From: Candidatus Aegiribacteria sp.
Lineage (GTDB): Bacteria > Fermentibacterota > Fermentibacteria > Fermentibacterales > Fermentibacteraceae
Direction: 5' to 3'
Length of the DNA: 8,141 nt
Assembly (NCBI GenBank): GCA_021107345.1
Contig: JAIOSX010000023.1
Span: 1-8,141, forward strand
Numbering within the stretch: the first letter of the stretch is position 1; each line of letters begins with the position of its first letter. Below are positions 1-5,743 of this stretch, one piece after another. The position numbers and the translations under genes were made by a program. Under the pieces are notes generated by a model. That model did no database searches. It saw only the letters and a list, made by a program, of their open reading frames with translations, and had not been told where the DNA came from.

Positions 1-886
1 CATTGAAATCATCTTCGGTCTCACCCGGATATCCCGCTATCAATGTTGTTCTTACCGAAAGCATTTCTTCAGAATTCTCAAATTCATCGAAAAGTTTCCT
101 TAAATGATCCCCGGTATAGGGTCTGCCCATCCTTTTGAGTATCCTGTCTGAAACATGCTGAACAGGAATATCAATATAAGGCATTACATTTTCATGCTCC
201 TCGAAAAGTGAGGGAAAATCTACAGGATAAGATGCGGGATGAATATAGTACAGCCTGAACCAGATATGAGGGTATGTGCCCGCCAGTCGAGAGATCAACC
301 ATGTTATCCCGACCTTACCGCATTTCCAGCTTGCAGTATCCTGGCCGACAATTCCTATCTCAACCGCCCCCTGTTTCGCAAGGTATTCCGCATCCTTCAG
401 AATATCCTCAGGGCTTCTGTCTCTTCTTGCGCCTCTTATTAGAGGAATTGTACAGTAAGCGCAGTCGTTGGAGCATCCTTCAGATATTTTAAGATATCTT
501 GAGATCCTGCCTCCGGCAGGTTCAGGGCCAGAAACCGATTTTATAGAAAGGTATTCCTCAAGACGGGATGTATCCCCGGGACCGATTACCAGATCAAAAT
601 CCTCCAGTCCTCCAGATCCATCATCAGGATATCTACCGGGCAGGCATCCGGCAAGGATCAGTAATCTCCCTGATCTTTCATTCTTCCATTCCAGAGCCTG
701 CTGGATAGCTTCAAGGGATTCGTCCACTGCGGGTTTAATAAATGCACATGTATTGATAAGAAACAGATCAGTATCCCCTAAATCCCTGGTTATCCTCCAC
801 CCGGCTCTGGTCAGGCATCCTGCAAAAGCATCTGAATCAGCTTCGTTCTTGGGGCAACCCAGGGTCAGGAGAAAAGCTTCCGGCAA
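1..886 (-). CDS. rimO: RimO-type radical SAM methylthiotransferase, C-terminus beyond the window
   Basis: This is the N-terminal 295 residues of a methylthiotransferase. Family knowledge: RimO uses two 4Fe-4S clusters and S-adenosylmethionine to add a methylthio group to a conserved aspartate of ribosomal protein S12. The sequence shows the UPF0004 domain with LGCPKN near residues 9-14 and cluster cysteines C11, C47 and C81. The radical SAM motif C138-SND-C142-AY-C145 is followed by IPLIRGARR. Further family blocks are GQDTASW, YIDIPVQHVSDRILKRMGR and RTTLIAGYPGETEDDF. LGCPKN and IPLIRG favour RimO over MiaB or MtaB. RimO is usually about 430-440 residues, so the end of the radical SAM domain and the TRAM domain lie off the left edge. 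The start is TTG at 886-884, because GGAGGAG lies 7 bases upstream and the family N-terminus begins right there. One base separates it from the lolA stop, so it is the last visible gene of the operon. Confidence 0.92.
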   Translation of the reverse strand, partial: MPEAFLLTLGCPKNEADSDAFAGCLTRAGWRITRDLGDTDLFLINTCAFIKPAVDESLEAIQQALEWKNERSGRLLILAGCLPGRYPDDGSGGLEDFDLVIGPGDTSRLEEYLSIKSVSGPEPAGGRISRYLKISEGCSNDCAYCTIPLIRGARRDRSPEDILKDAEYLAKQGAVEIGIVGQDTASWKCGKVGITWLISRLAGTYPHIWFRLYYIHPASYPVDFPSLFEEHENVMPYIDIPVQHVSDRILKRMGRPYTGDHLRKLFDEFENSEEMLSVRTTLIAGYPGETEDDFN

Positions 887-887
887 A

Positions 888-1478
888 CTACATCTCCTCC
901 GGATTGACGATAGTATATCCATCGGGAATGACCAGCTGGAAAATGCTTTCAGGGTGGAAATCGTCAGTGGTCAGATCCCGGATCATGTACTCGGTTCTGT
1001 TGCCGTTGTAATCGGTTGTTGAAAATAGGAATGGTAGGCTGTCGGAAAGAGTGAAGCCCACTTTCATGCGGCTTATTCCGTCTCCAAAATCCCCCTCTAG
1101 AAGAATGGTCAAACTGTCACCGTTTAATTGCAGTGTTTCAGCAATTGTTGTATCGGCGCACCGCTCAAGCATATGCAGAAAACTGCCCGGCTCTTCAGAT
1201 GTATAAAGAAGAACCTGCTGCAGATCAGCTTCTATCGTAAACAGAACTGATCCGTCATAACCCATTGCTGATCCATGTGGTTCGGTATAGGAAAGGAGAA
1301 ACAGATCAGGGTGAGCCAGATACATTATTCCTGAGGATGTTTCTTCTTCAAGAGTAAGTGCCCAGGAATCTGTCTGGATAAACGATCCCGTCATAAATAC
1401 GGTGTTTCTCATCTTTTCAAGGAGAGGAGAAAGTGGAGATGAAGCGGTTATGGAAATCAGAAGACAGAGGTACAGCAT
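888..1478 (-). CDS. lolA: LolA-family periplasmic outer-membrane lipoprotein carrier protein
   Basis: 196 residues. Residues 1-12 (MLYLCLLISITA) form a short hydrophobic export signal. The mature part has the LolA pattern: a GSFIQ strand at 31-35, SGIMYLAHPDLFLLSYTEP at 49-67, then YDGSVLF and DLQQV at 74-89. A C-terminal hydrophobic strand ends in VIPDGYTIVNP. Family knowledge: LolA receives lipoproteins from the LolCDE complex and carries them across the periplasm to the outer membrane. The gene follows ftsK and a lipoprotein gene; an ftsK-lolA order is common in Gram-negative bacteria, which supports the call. The start ATG has AAGGA 7 bases upstream. Sequence divergence is high, so another member of the LolA/LolB-like fold is possible, but signal, length and location fit LolA best. 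Confidence 0.8.
   Translation of the reverse strand: MLYLCLLISITASSPLSPLLEKMRNTVFMTGSFIQTDSWALTLEEETSSGIMYLAHPDLFLLSYTEPHGSAMGYDGSVLFTIEADLQQVLLYTSEEPGSFLHMLERCADTTIAETLQLNGDSLTILLEGDFGDGISRMKVGFTLSDSLPFLFSTTDYNGNRTEYMIRDLTTDDFHPESIFQLVIPDGYTIVNPEEM
894..900 (-). promoter_or_regulatory. Shine-Dalgarno site deciding the TTG start of rimO
   Basis: GGAGGAG on the minus strand, followed by a 7-base spacer to TTG at 886-884. It lies inside the last codons of the upstream lolA gene (Pro-Glu-Glu-Met-stop). No ATG or GTG in the rimO frame fits the family N-terminus, so this site decides the start and implies coupling to lolA translation. Confidence 0.7.
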
Positions 1479-1501
1479 AATATTTCCTTCAAAAGTATTG
1501 G

Positions 1502-2152
1502 TCAGGGTTCAATGGCATAATTGTGAAGAAGAGATGATTCAACTGATGCATCGGTTCCAATCACAATTACAACTCCCGTATGCCCGGGGGCAACAGTTGA
1601 GATTATATCTCCTCCCGGCTGAACAGGTACTGAGGAATGTGATGACAGCCATGATGATAGAGAATCTGAGACTATGTAGGCCTGCTCCTGATAACCATCC
1701 GGGTAGAGAACCAGGGTTACATCGGGAGCTCCTGCATCTTCTATGGTCATAGGAGGAGTACCGGTTGTCACAATAAGTATTTCAAGCTGTGAAATCGAGG
1801 AGAACACTGACGGTGTGCCCACGAGCGCAACCGCTGGAAATCTCACTGGAAGGGTAATAATGGTATCGTCGGGAACATCACTTACACCGGTCAGTTCGTA
1901 TTCTATCTTCCTTACCGCAAGCTGAGCATCACTGTTGAGATGAGAGTCGGGAAAACGATATATCAGGGAATTGAAGGTTTCCTTTGAATTCGACAGGCTT
2001 CCCCTGAAATACTGCTGGCAGGCCCTCGTGTAAATAGATAAGTCATCGTCCCCCCCCAAATAACCTGCCTGGTCATAGCTCTTGTTTCCATTCCCGCAGG
2101 CGAGGGTAAGTACCAGGACAGTCAGTGCGAAATACAATAATCTACTCCTCAT
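1502..2152 (-). CDS. Predicted outer-membrane or periplasm-facing lipoprotein, function unknown
   Basis: 216 residues. A signal peptide ends in the lipobox LTLA-C19, so the mature protein should carry lipid on Cys19. Residues 20-37 are a Gly/Asp/Asn-rich linker. Residues about 38-87 read like a single TPR-type helix pair, with FNSLIYRFPDSHLNSDAQ recalling the repeats of BamD/YbgF proteins. The rest (about 97-216) looks beta-rich with many Ser, Thr and Val residues and matches no family I recognise. The start overlaps the end of ftsK by 11 bases and a GGAGGGAG stretch lies upstream, so translation is probably coupled to ftsK. The next gene is lolA, whose product would be the likely carrier of such a lipoprotein. 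A run of eight G spans codons 32-35. One TPR-like motif is too little to call it BamD. Confidence 0.72.
   Translation of the reverse strand: MRSRLLYFALTVLVLTLACGNGNKSYDQAGYLGGDDDLSIYTRACQQYFRGSLSNSKETFNSLIYRFPDSHLNSDAQLAVRKIEYELTGVSDVPDDTIITLPVRFPAVALVGTPSVFSSISQLEILIVTTGTPPMTIEDAGAPDVTLVLYPDGYQEQAYIVSDSLSSWLSSHSSVPVQPGGDIISTVAPGHTGVVIVIGTDASVESSLLHNYAIEP
2050..2057 (-). repeat. G8 homopolymer inside the lipoprotein gene
   Basis: Eight consecutive C on the plus strand, G on the coding strand, span codons 32-35 of the lipoprotein gene just after the lipobox. A length change by slippage would frameshift the protein at once. The frame is open as given. Only the run itself is seen; any variation is inference. 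Confidence 0.45.
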
Positions 2153-4355
2153 CGCTATTTGCTCCCTCCAGTTCCTCCGGGGTTATCAGCACTGCCCGGG
2201 CCTTGCTGCCCTGAAATGGTCCGACTACACCAGCCTGTTCAAGCATGTCGATAAGACTGGCGGCTCTTGAATATCCCACTCTCAATCTTCTCTGAATTAT
2301 TGACACCGACCCCTGTTGAGTATGAACCACAACCTGCTTTGCTTTCCCGAATAACGGATCATCTATCTTTACTACGTATGGGTCGCCGATGTTCCAATTG
2401 TCATCATCGGGGAATTCAAATTCGAATGGTACCTCAGGCTGATCACGAAGATGCTCAACTATCGTTCTTGTTTCTTCTGTTGATATGAAAGAGCCATGAA
2501 TCCTGACCGGCTCCGGTGAGGTGGTCGGAAGGAATAGCATATCTCCTTTGCCCAGAAGTTTTTCTGCGCCGTTCATATCAAGAATAGTGCGGGAATCTGT
2601 CTTTGATTGCACATTGAACGCTATCCTCGAAGGGAAATTCGCCTTGATCACTCCTGTTATTACATCAACTGATGGGCGCTGCGTAGCCAGAACCATGTGA
2701 ATCCCTACGGCCCTTGCCATGTGCGCCAATCTCGAAATTGCCGGTTCTATCTCCCTTGAGACAGTAAGCATCAGGTCAGTGAGTTCATCAATGAATACTA
2801 CAATATAGGGTAGTCTCTCATCCTCAGACTCCAGAGTAAGCCTGGAATTGAACTCATCGATAGAGCGTACTCCAATCCTGGAAAGCCTCTTGTAACGGTT
2901 TTCCATCTCAGATACAAGAGCCTCAAGAAGCCCGGTTGCCTTATCCGTTTCAATAACCACCGGAGCCCACAGGTGTGGAATTCCTTCGTAAATGGACAAT
3001 TCCAGCATCTTGGGATCTATCATGGCCAGTCTTACCTCAGATGGAGTCTTTGTCAGAAGAAGGGACGCAATGATAGAATGCATGCATACGCTTTTTCCCG
3101 AACCTGTAGCTCCCGCTATCAGCAGATGGGGCATGGTGGTAATATCGGCAACAAAAGGTTTGCCTTCTATTTTTTTGCCAAGTGCTATAGGGAGCTTCTC
3201 TTGTGATACTTCATACATTACCTCCCTTAGAAATACTGTCTCGGGAGTAGGGTTTGGAACTTCAATTCCAACCGCACCCTTGCCTGGAATAGGAGCGAGG
3301 ATACGGATTCTCCTGGCCTTCAGGGCCAGGGCAAGATCATCCGAGAGGGAAACGAATTTATTGACTTTTATCCCCGGACCAGGTTCTACTTCAAACCTTG
3401 TAATAACCGGTCCAGGGTAAGAACCAGTCACTTTGCAGTCAATACCGAAATCCTCCAGCTTCTCCATGAGCAGGTCGGCCAGGTCCTCCAGGGTTTCCTC
3501 AGTCATCCTTACCCGTGCATTCTCATCCGGAAGATCCAGACAGGATAAAGGTGGGGGAATGTATCCATCGATATCAACGGTATCGGTTGCTGCATAGGTT
3601 TTCGTCCCGCCTGTCAGTGATTCGGGACTGATCTTCTTTCTCACATTTTCCGGTTTCTTATACCGTACATTTCCTGCCGTTTTCCCGTTTCTATCGGGCT
3701 GTACATCATCGCTGACTATGAAGGGTATGTCGGGAACAGATCCATTCGATTCATCCCGGGACCATACGTTTGATCCTTCGCTCTCATCTATTTTTCTTTT
3801 CTTGCGCTTCTTTTTCCCGACATTTCCACTTATCAATTTTGAGAACCTGTCAGCGATTAACTGGAAATCACTGCTGATATCCCATCCTGTAAAAGCCACA
3901 AGTGAAGCTACAAACGCTGTAAAAAGAATCAGGAAGGTTATGACGGTGCCAGTGACGGGAACGAGAATATCTCCCAGAGTCCCCGCAATACTACCGCCGG
4001 GAATATTGTGAAATCCTGCTATTCTTCTGCTTATTACGAAATCAAGCACGGTAGCAAAGAAGTAACCGGTGACAGCAATACCCGACAGTATCCTGAATCC
4101 GGTTTTCCTGAACTTAAAATCAAGGAGCCATGCTCCTGTCTGAAAGAGAAACAGCGGTAGAAGAATGGAAAGACATCCCAGTTTTGCGTAAAGAAAGCTT
4201 TGTATATCACCTGCAATTCCTGGTGCCGGTACAGCCAGCACCGCAACAAGTGATACAGCCAGGAACAGCACTGTCACCAGAATAACGTTACGCATCCTGC
4301 GTGGTTTTTTCTTTCTTGCTCTTCTGGATACGCGGTGTCTACTACTTGAAGTCAT
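2142..4355 (-). CDS. ftsK: FtsK/SpoIIIE-family DNA translocase
   Basis: 737 residues. The start is basic (residues 1-22), followed by about four membrane segments near 23-43, 58-79, 88-108 and 128-157. A charged, Lys-rich linker (about 178-270) follows. The alpha/beta motor has Walker A GATGSGKS at 415-422, Walker B YIVVFIDEL at 517-525 and the signature LATQRPSVDVITGVIKANFPSR at about 556-577. A C-terminal gamma winged helix (about 663-725) contains QRRLRVGYSRAASLIDMLE. Family knowledge: membrane-anchored hexamers pump DNA at the division septum, and the gamma domain reads KOPS/SRS polarity sequences and activates XerCD. The length is nearer to SpoIIIE than to E. coli FtsK, which has a much longer linker. 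Its ATG shares one base with the stop of the HU gene (TAATG), and GAGG lies 8 bases upstream. Its 3' end overlaps the lipoprotein gene. Confidence 0.96.
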   Translation of the reverse strand: MTSSSRHRVSRRARKKKPRRMRNVILVTVLFLAVSLVAVLAVPAPGIAGDIQSFLYAKLGCLSILLPLFLFQTGAWLLDFKFRKTGFRILSGIAVTGYFFATVLDFVISRRIAGFHNIPGGSIAGTLGDILVPVTGTVITFLILFTAFVASLVAFTGWDISSDFQLIADRFSKLISGNVGKKKRKKRKIDESEGSNVWSRDESNGSVPDIPFIVSDDVQPDRNGKTAGNVRYKKPENVRKKISPESLTGGTKTYAATDTVDIDGYIPPPLSCLDLPDENARVRMTEETLEDLADLLMEKLEDFGIDCKVTGSYPGPVITRFEVEPGPGIKVNKFVSLSDDLALALKARRIRILAPIPGKGAVGIEVPNPTPETVFLREVMYEVSQEKLPIALGKKIEGKPFVADITTMPHLLIAGATGSGKSVCMHSIIASLLLTKTPSEVRLAMIDPKMLELSIYEGIPHLWAPVVIETDKATGLLEALVSEMENRYKRLSRIGVRSIDEFNSRLTLESEDERLPYIVVFIDELTDLMLTVSREIEPAISRLAHMARAVGIHMVLATQRPSVDVITGVIKANFPSRIAFNVQSKTDSRTILDMNGAEKLLGKGDMLFLPTTSPEPVRIHGSFISTEETRTIVEHLRDQPEVPFEFEFPDDDNWNIGDPYVVKIDDPLFGKAKQVVVHTQQGSVSIIQRRLRVGYSRAASLIDMLEQAGVVGPFQGSKARAVLITPEELEGANSDEE

Positions 4356-4885
4356 TATATCTGCCTCAATGTATTTCCCTTATTGTCCGTGGGAAACGCG
4401 GGATCGCTCTCAAGTCTGCCGTCTATCCAATACTGATACTTCAATGTCTGTCCTGAAACAGCTTGTATTTCGCCAACCCAGCTTCCGTCCGGAAGGCGCT
4501 GCATCGGATTGTTTTCCGCGTTCCAGCTGTTGAATTTCCCTACGACGGACACAGTCACAGCATTTTTAGCGCTCAGGCATAAAAAATCCACAGTAACCTT
4601 TTTCCCGAGGTTTTCCTGTACGGCATCCTTCAAATCGTTGTATGGCCTGAAGACAGGCCTTATCCTGGGAGGAATTTCAATTATTCCATCTCCCTGTGGA
4701 TCACGGGCTCTTCTTCTCCTTCCCTCTTTTGTCTCAAAACAACCGAAACCCCTCAGGTAAATAGTCTCTCCGTTGCACAGTTGCTCTGTAATCGTATCAA
4801 TCAGGGTTGCCAGTACGGATCTTGTGACTCTCCTGCTTACGCCGATCTTTTCTGCTACTACTCCCGCAAGTTCATCCTTTGTCAT
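4355..4885 (-). CDS. HU/IHF-family DNA-binding protein fused to a CBM48-like domain
   Basis: 176 residues, about twice a normal HU. Residues 1-92 are a complete HU/IHF unit: a helical dimerisation part (MTKDELAGVVAEKIGVSR), LRGFGCFE at 44-51, the basic DNA-binding arm RRRRARDPQGDGIIEIPPR at 56-74, and PVFRPYNDLKDAV. Residues about 96-176 match the beta-sandwich shared by CBM48 and the AMPK-beta glycogen-binding domain: VSVVGKFNSWN, DGSWVGEI, LKYQYWIDG, SDPAFPTDNKGN. The FN-x-W tryptophan (W121) is kept. The position after DG where AMPK-beta has its second sugar-binding Trp is Leu158, so glycan binding is uncertain and the domain may bind protein instead. It is the first gene of the ftsK operon. 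The start ATG follows GGGGG with a short spacer. Nucleoid or septal DNA organisation is an inference from DNA binding and location. Confidence 0.88.
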   Translation of the reverse strand: MTKDELAGVVAEKIGVSRRVTRSVLATLIDTITEQLCNGETIYLRGFGCFETKEGRRRRARDPQGDGIIEIPPRIRPVFRPYNDLKDAVQENLGKKVTVDFLCLSAKNAVTVSVVGKFNSWNAENNPMQRLPDGSWVGEIQAVSGQTLKYQYWIDGRLESDPAFPTDNKGNTLRQI

Positions 4886-5032
4886 AATTCCCCCGAATTA
4901 CCGGCAATACCGCTCTCTGAAAGGACAAATGTCTCAGAAAAGGATATCATAATTCAGAATATATTTATCTCTCCATCTTAACAGACGTTGAAGTCAATAC
5001 ATTACCATTCGCAATCCGTCAACCTGCAGAAT
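4886..5032. promoter_or_regulatory. Intergenic region expected to hold the promoter of the HU-ftsK operon
   Basis: This AT-rich stretch lies between the HU start and the first palindromic repeat and must contain the operon promoter unless that lies in or beyond the repeat. On the minus strand, TTGACT (4997-4992) resembles a -35 box, and TATGAT in the 4940-4950 area resembles a -10 box. They are not at a usual spacing from each other, so no specific sigma-70 promoter is assigned. The position is well supported; exact boxes are not. Confidence 0.35.
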
Positions 5033-5113
5033 GGGGGCCGGGCCTAACATCTTAACATTTTGACTGTTTATATTTAATACGTAACAAATATTCAGATGTT
5101 AGGCCCGGCCCCC
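5033..5113 (+). repeat. 81-bp palindromic repeat, copy 1
   Basis: Begins GGGGGCCGGGCCTAACATCT and ends with the exact reverse complement of those 20 bases. The inner arms continue the pairing to 28 bases with two mismatches (TAACATTT against GAATATTT). A 25-base AT-rich centre containing TTGACTG and TTTAATACG is not symmetric and defines an orientation. Copy 2 (5663-5743) is its reverse complement with four differences. It lies between the HU operon and the shikimate kinase start, leaving 40 bases before that ATG. It looks like a non-autonomous, MITE-like or REP-like element. No transposase is present in the window. Transcribed RNA would fold into a long GC-rich hairpin. Confidence 0.93.
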
Positions 5114-5153
5114 TGATATACCCGACATCGTACTATTTGATTATCATCATTCA

Positions 5154-5684
5154 ATGAACAGCTTGAATATAAACGGTTTGATCTTTATTGCGGGTCCTCC
5201 CTGCTCGAGTAAATCAACCACGGGAAAACTACTTGCCCTGAAACTCGATCTTCCTTTCCACGACCTGGATACTCGTATTGAAGAGGCAGCTTCAATGAGC
5301 ATTCCCTTTATCTTCAACAGGTTTGGAGAAGAAGGATTCAGAAGGCTGGAATCGGAAGCACTTGATTCCCTGCTCTCAACAGGTACAAGAATAATACTTG
5401 CCCTTGGTGGAGGATGCCTGCTTACAGAAAGTAATCTCTTCGATGTCAGGAAAAAGGGTATCATAATCACTCTTACAGCATCAAATGATGTACTCCTGAA
5501 AAGAAGAAGACTGCAGAAGGGAAACAGACCCCTTGTAATGAGCGACCGTGCATTTGTTGAACTGCTGAAGAAAAGGAATGAACACTACGATTCCCTGCCC
5601 AATCAGATAGACACCTCACTCATCACCCCTGAAGAGACCGTCCTTGAAATAATGTTAGTATTGGGGGCCGGGCCTAACATCTAA
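5154..5684 (+). CDS. aroK: Shikimate kinase (AroK/AroL family) with an atypical P-loop
   Basis: 176 residues, normal length for the family. Known reaction: ATP-dependent 3-phosphorylation of shikimate in the cytoplasmic route to chorismate and aromatic amino acids. Seen: P-loop GPPCSSKST at 14-22; DLDTRIEE at 37-44, which holds the shikimate-binding Asp39; FRRLESEAL at 62-70 with the substrate Arg63; GGG at 85-87; the lid RPL at 125-127; and R141 with HYDSLP at 144-149. The P-loop differs from the usual GxMGSGKST in having Cys17 and Ser19 where Gly is expected. The ATG is the only start codon between an in-frame stop at 5100 and the conserved P-loop. No clear Shine-Dalgarno precedes it. The last seven residues (LGAGPNI) and the TAA stop lie in repeat copy 2. 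It is the only gene on this strand, divergent from HU and convergent with dprA. Confidence 0.88.
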   Translation: MNSLNINGLIFIAGPPCSSKSTTGKLLALKLDLPFHDLDTRIEEAASMSIPFIFNRFGEEGFRRLESEALDSLLSTGTRIILALGGGCLLTESNLFDVRKKGIIITLTASNDVLLKRRRLQKGNRPLVMSDRAFVELLKKRNEHYDSLPNQIDTSLITPEETVLEIMLVLGAGPNI

Positions 5685-5743
5685 ACATTTGTTACATATT
5701 AAATATAAACAGTCAAAATGTTTAGATGTTAGGCCCGGCCCCC
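5663..5743 (-). repeat. 81-bp palindromic repeat, copy 2, inverted relative to copy 1
   Basis: The two 28-base arms (GGGGGCCGGGCCTAACATCT plus AAACATTT) are perfect inverted repeats around a 25-base AT-rich centre. Read on the minus strand, it matches copy 1 at 77 of 81 positions. It lies exactly where the shikimate kinase and dprA genes converge and encodes the ends of both: LGAGPNI-stop on the plus strand and GGRA-stop on the minus strand. RNA from either side would form a hairpin of up to 28 bp, so it may act as a bidirectional transcription end or RNase III site. It lacks the U-tract of a classical intrinsic terminator. Confidence 0.95.

Larger units (their letters stand above)
5033..5743. 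other. 711-bp unit: shikimate kinase gene bracketed by oppositely oriented palindromic repeats
   Basis: The only plus-strand gene in the window is enclosed by two 81-bp repeats that are reverse complements of each other with four differences. Their orientation would let homologous recombination invert the enclosed segment. Because the outer 20 bases of every arm are identical, inversion would leave the 3' codons and stops of both shikimate kinase and dprA unchanged. Whether this is a mobile composite, an inverted segment or two independent insertions is not settled. No direct repeat flanks the whole unit. Confidence 0.5.

Noticed and set aside
468..1022. Plus-strand open frame of 184 codons, and similar plus-strand frames opposite ftsK and obg
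   Set aside because: They lie antisense to rimO, lolA, ftsK and obg, whose conserved motifs are clear, and their own translations show no family pattern.
4974..5057. Ten-base direct repeat CATCTTAACA at 4974-4983 and 5048-5057
   Set aside because: It is short, occurs only twice in AT-rich sequence, and one copy simply lies inside the palindrome arm. Chance is the simplest explanation.
5060..5088. TTGACT in the core of repeat copy 1 as a promoter -35 box for the shikimate kinase gene
   Set aside because: At 16-18 bases downstream only TAACAA, AACAAA or ACAAAT occur, which are poor -10 matches. The promoter of this gene remains unassigned.
5154..5684. Gluconate kinase or another P-loop kinase in place of shikimate kinase
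   Set aside because: DLDTRIEE, FRRLESEAL, GGG, RPL and the R-x3-YD block occur in the order and spacing of shikimate kinases, despite the odd P-loop.
5033..5743. Target-site duplication around the repeats in their present arrangement
   Set aside because: Copy 1 is flanked by AAT and TGA, and copy 2 by ATT and TAA. No direct repeat is present unless the segment is first inverted in silico.
5033..5743. CRISPR array or CRISPR-like repeat pair
   Set aside because: There are only two copies, in opposite orientation, 549 bases apart and separated by a gene; no spacers or cas genes are present.
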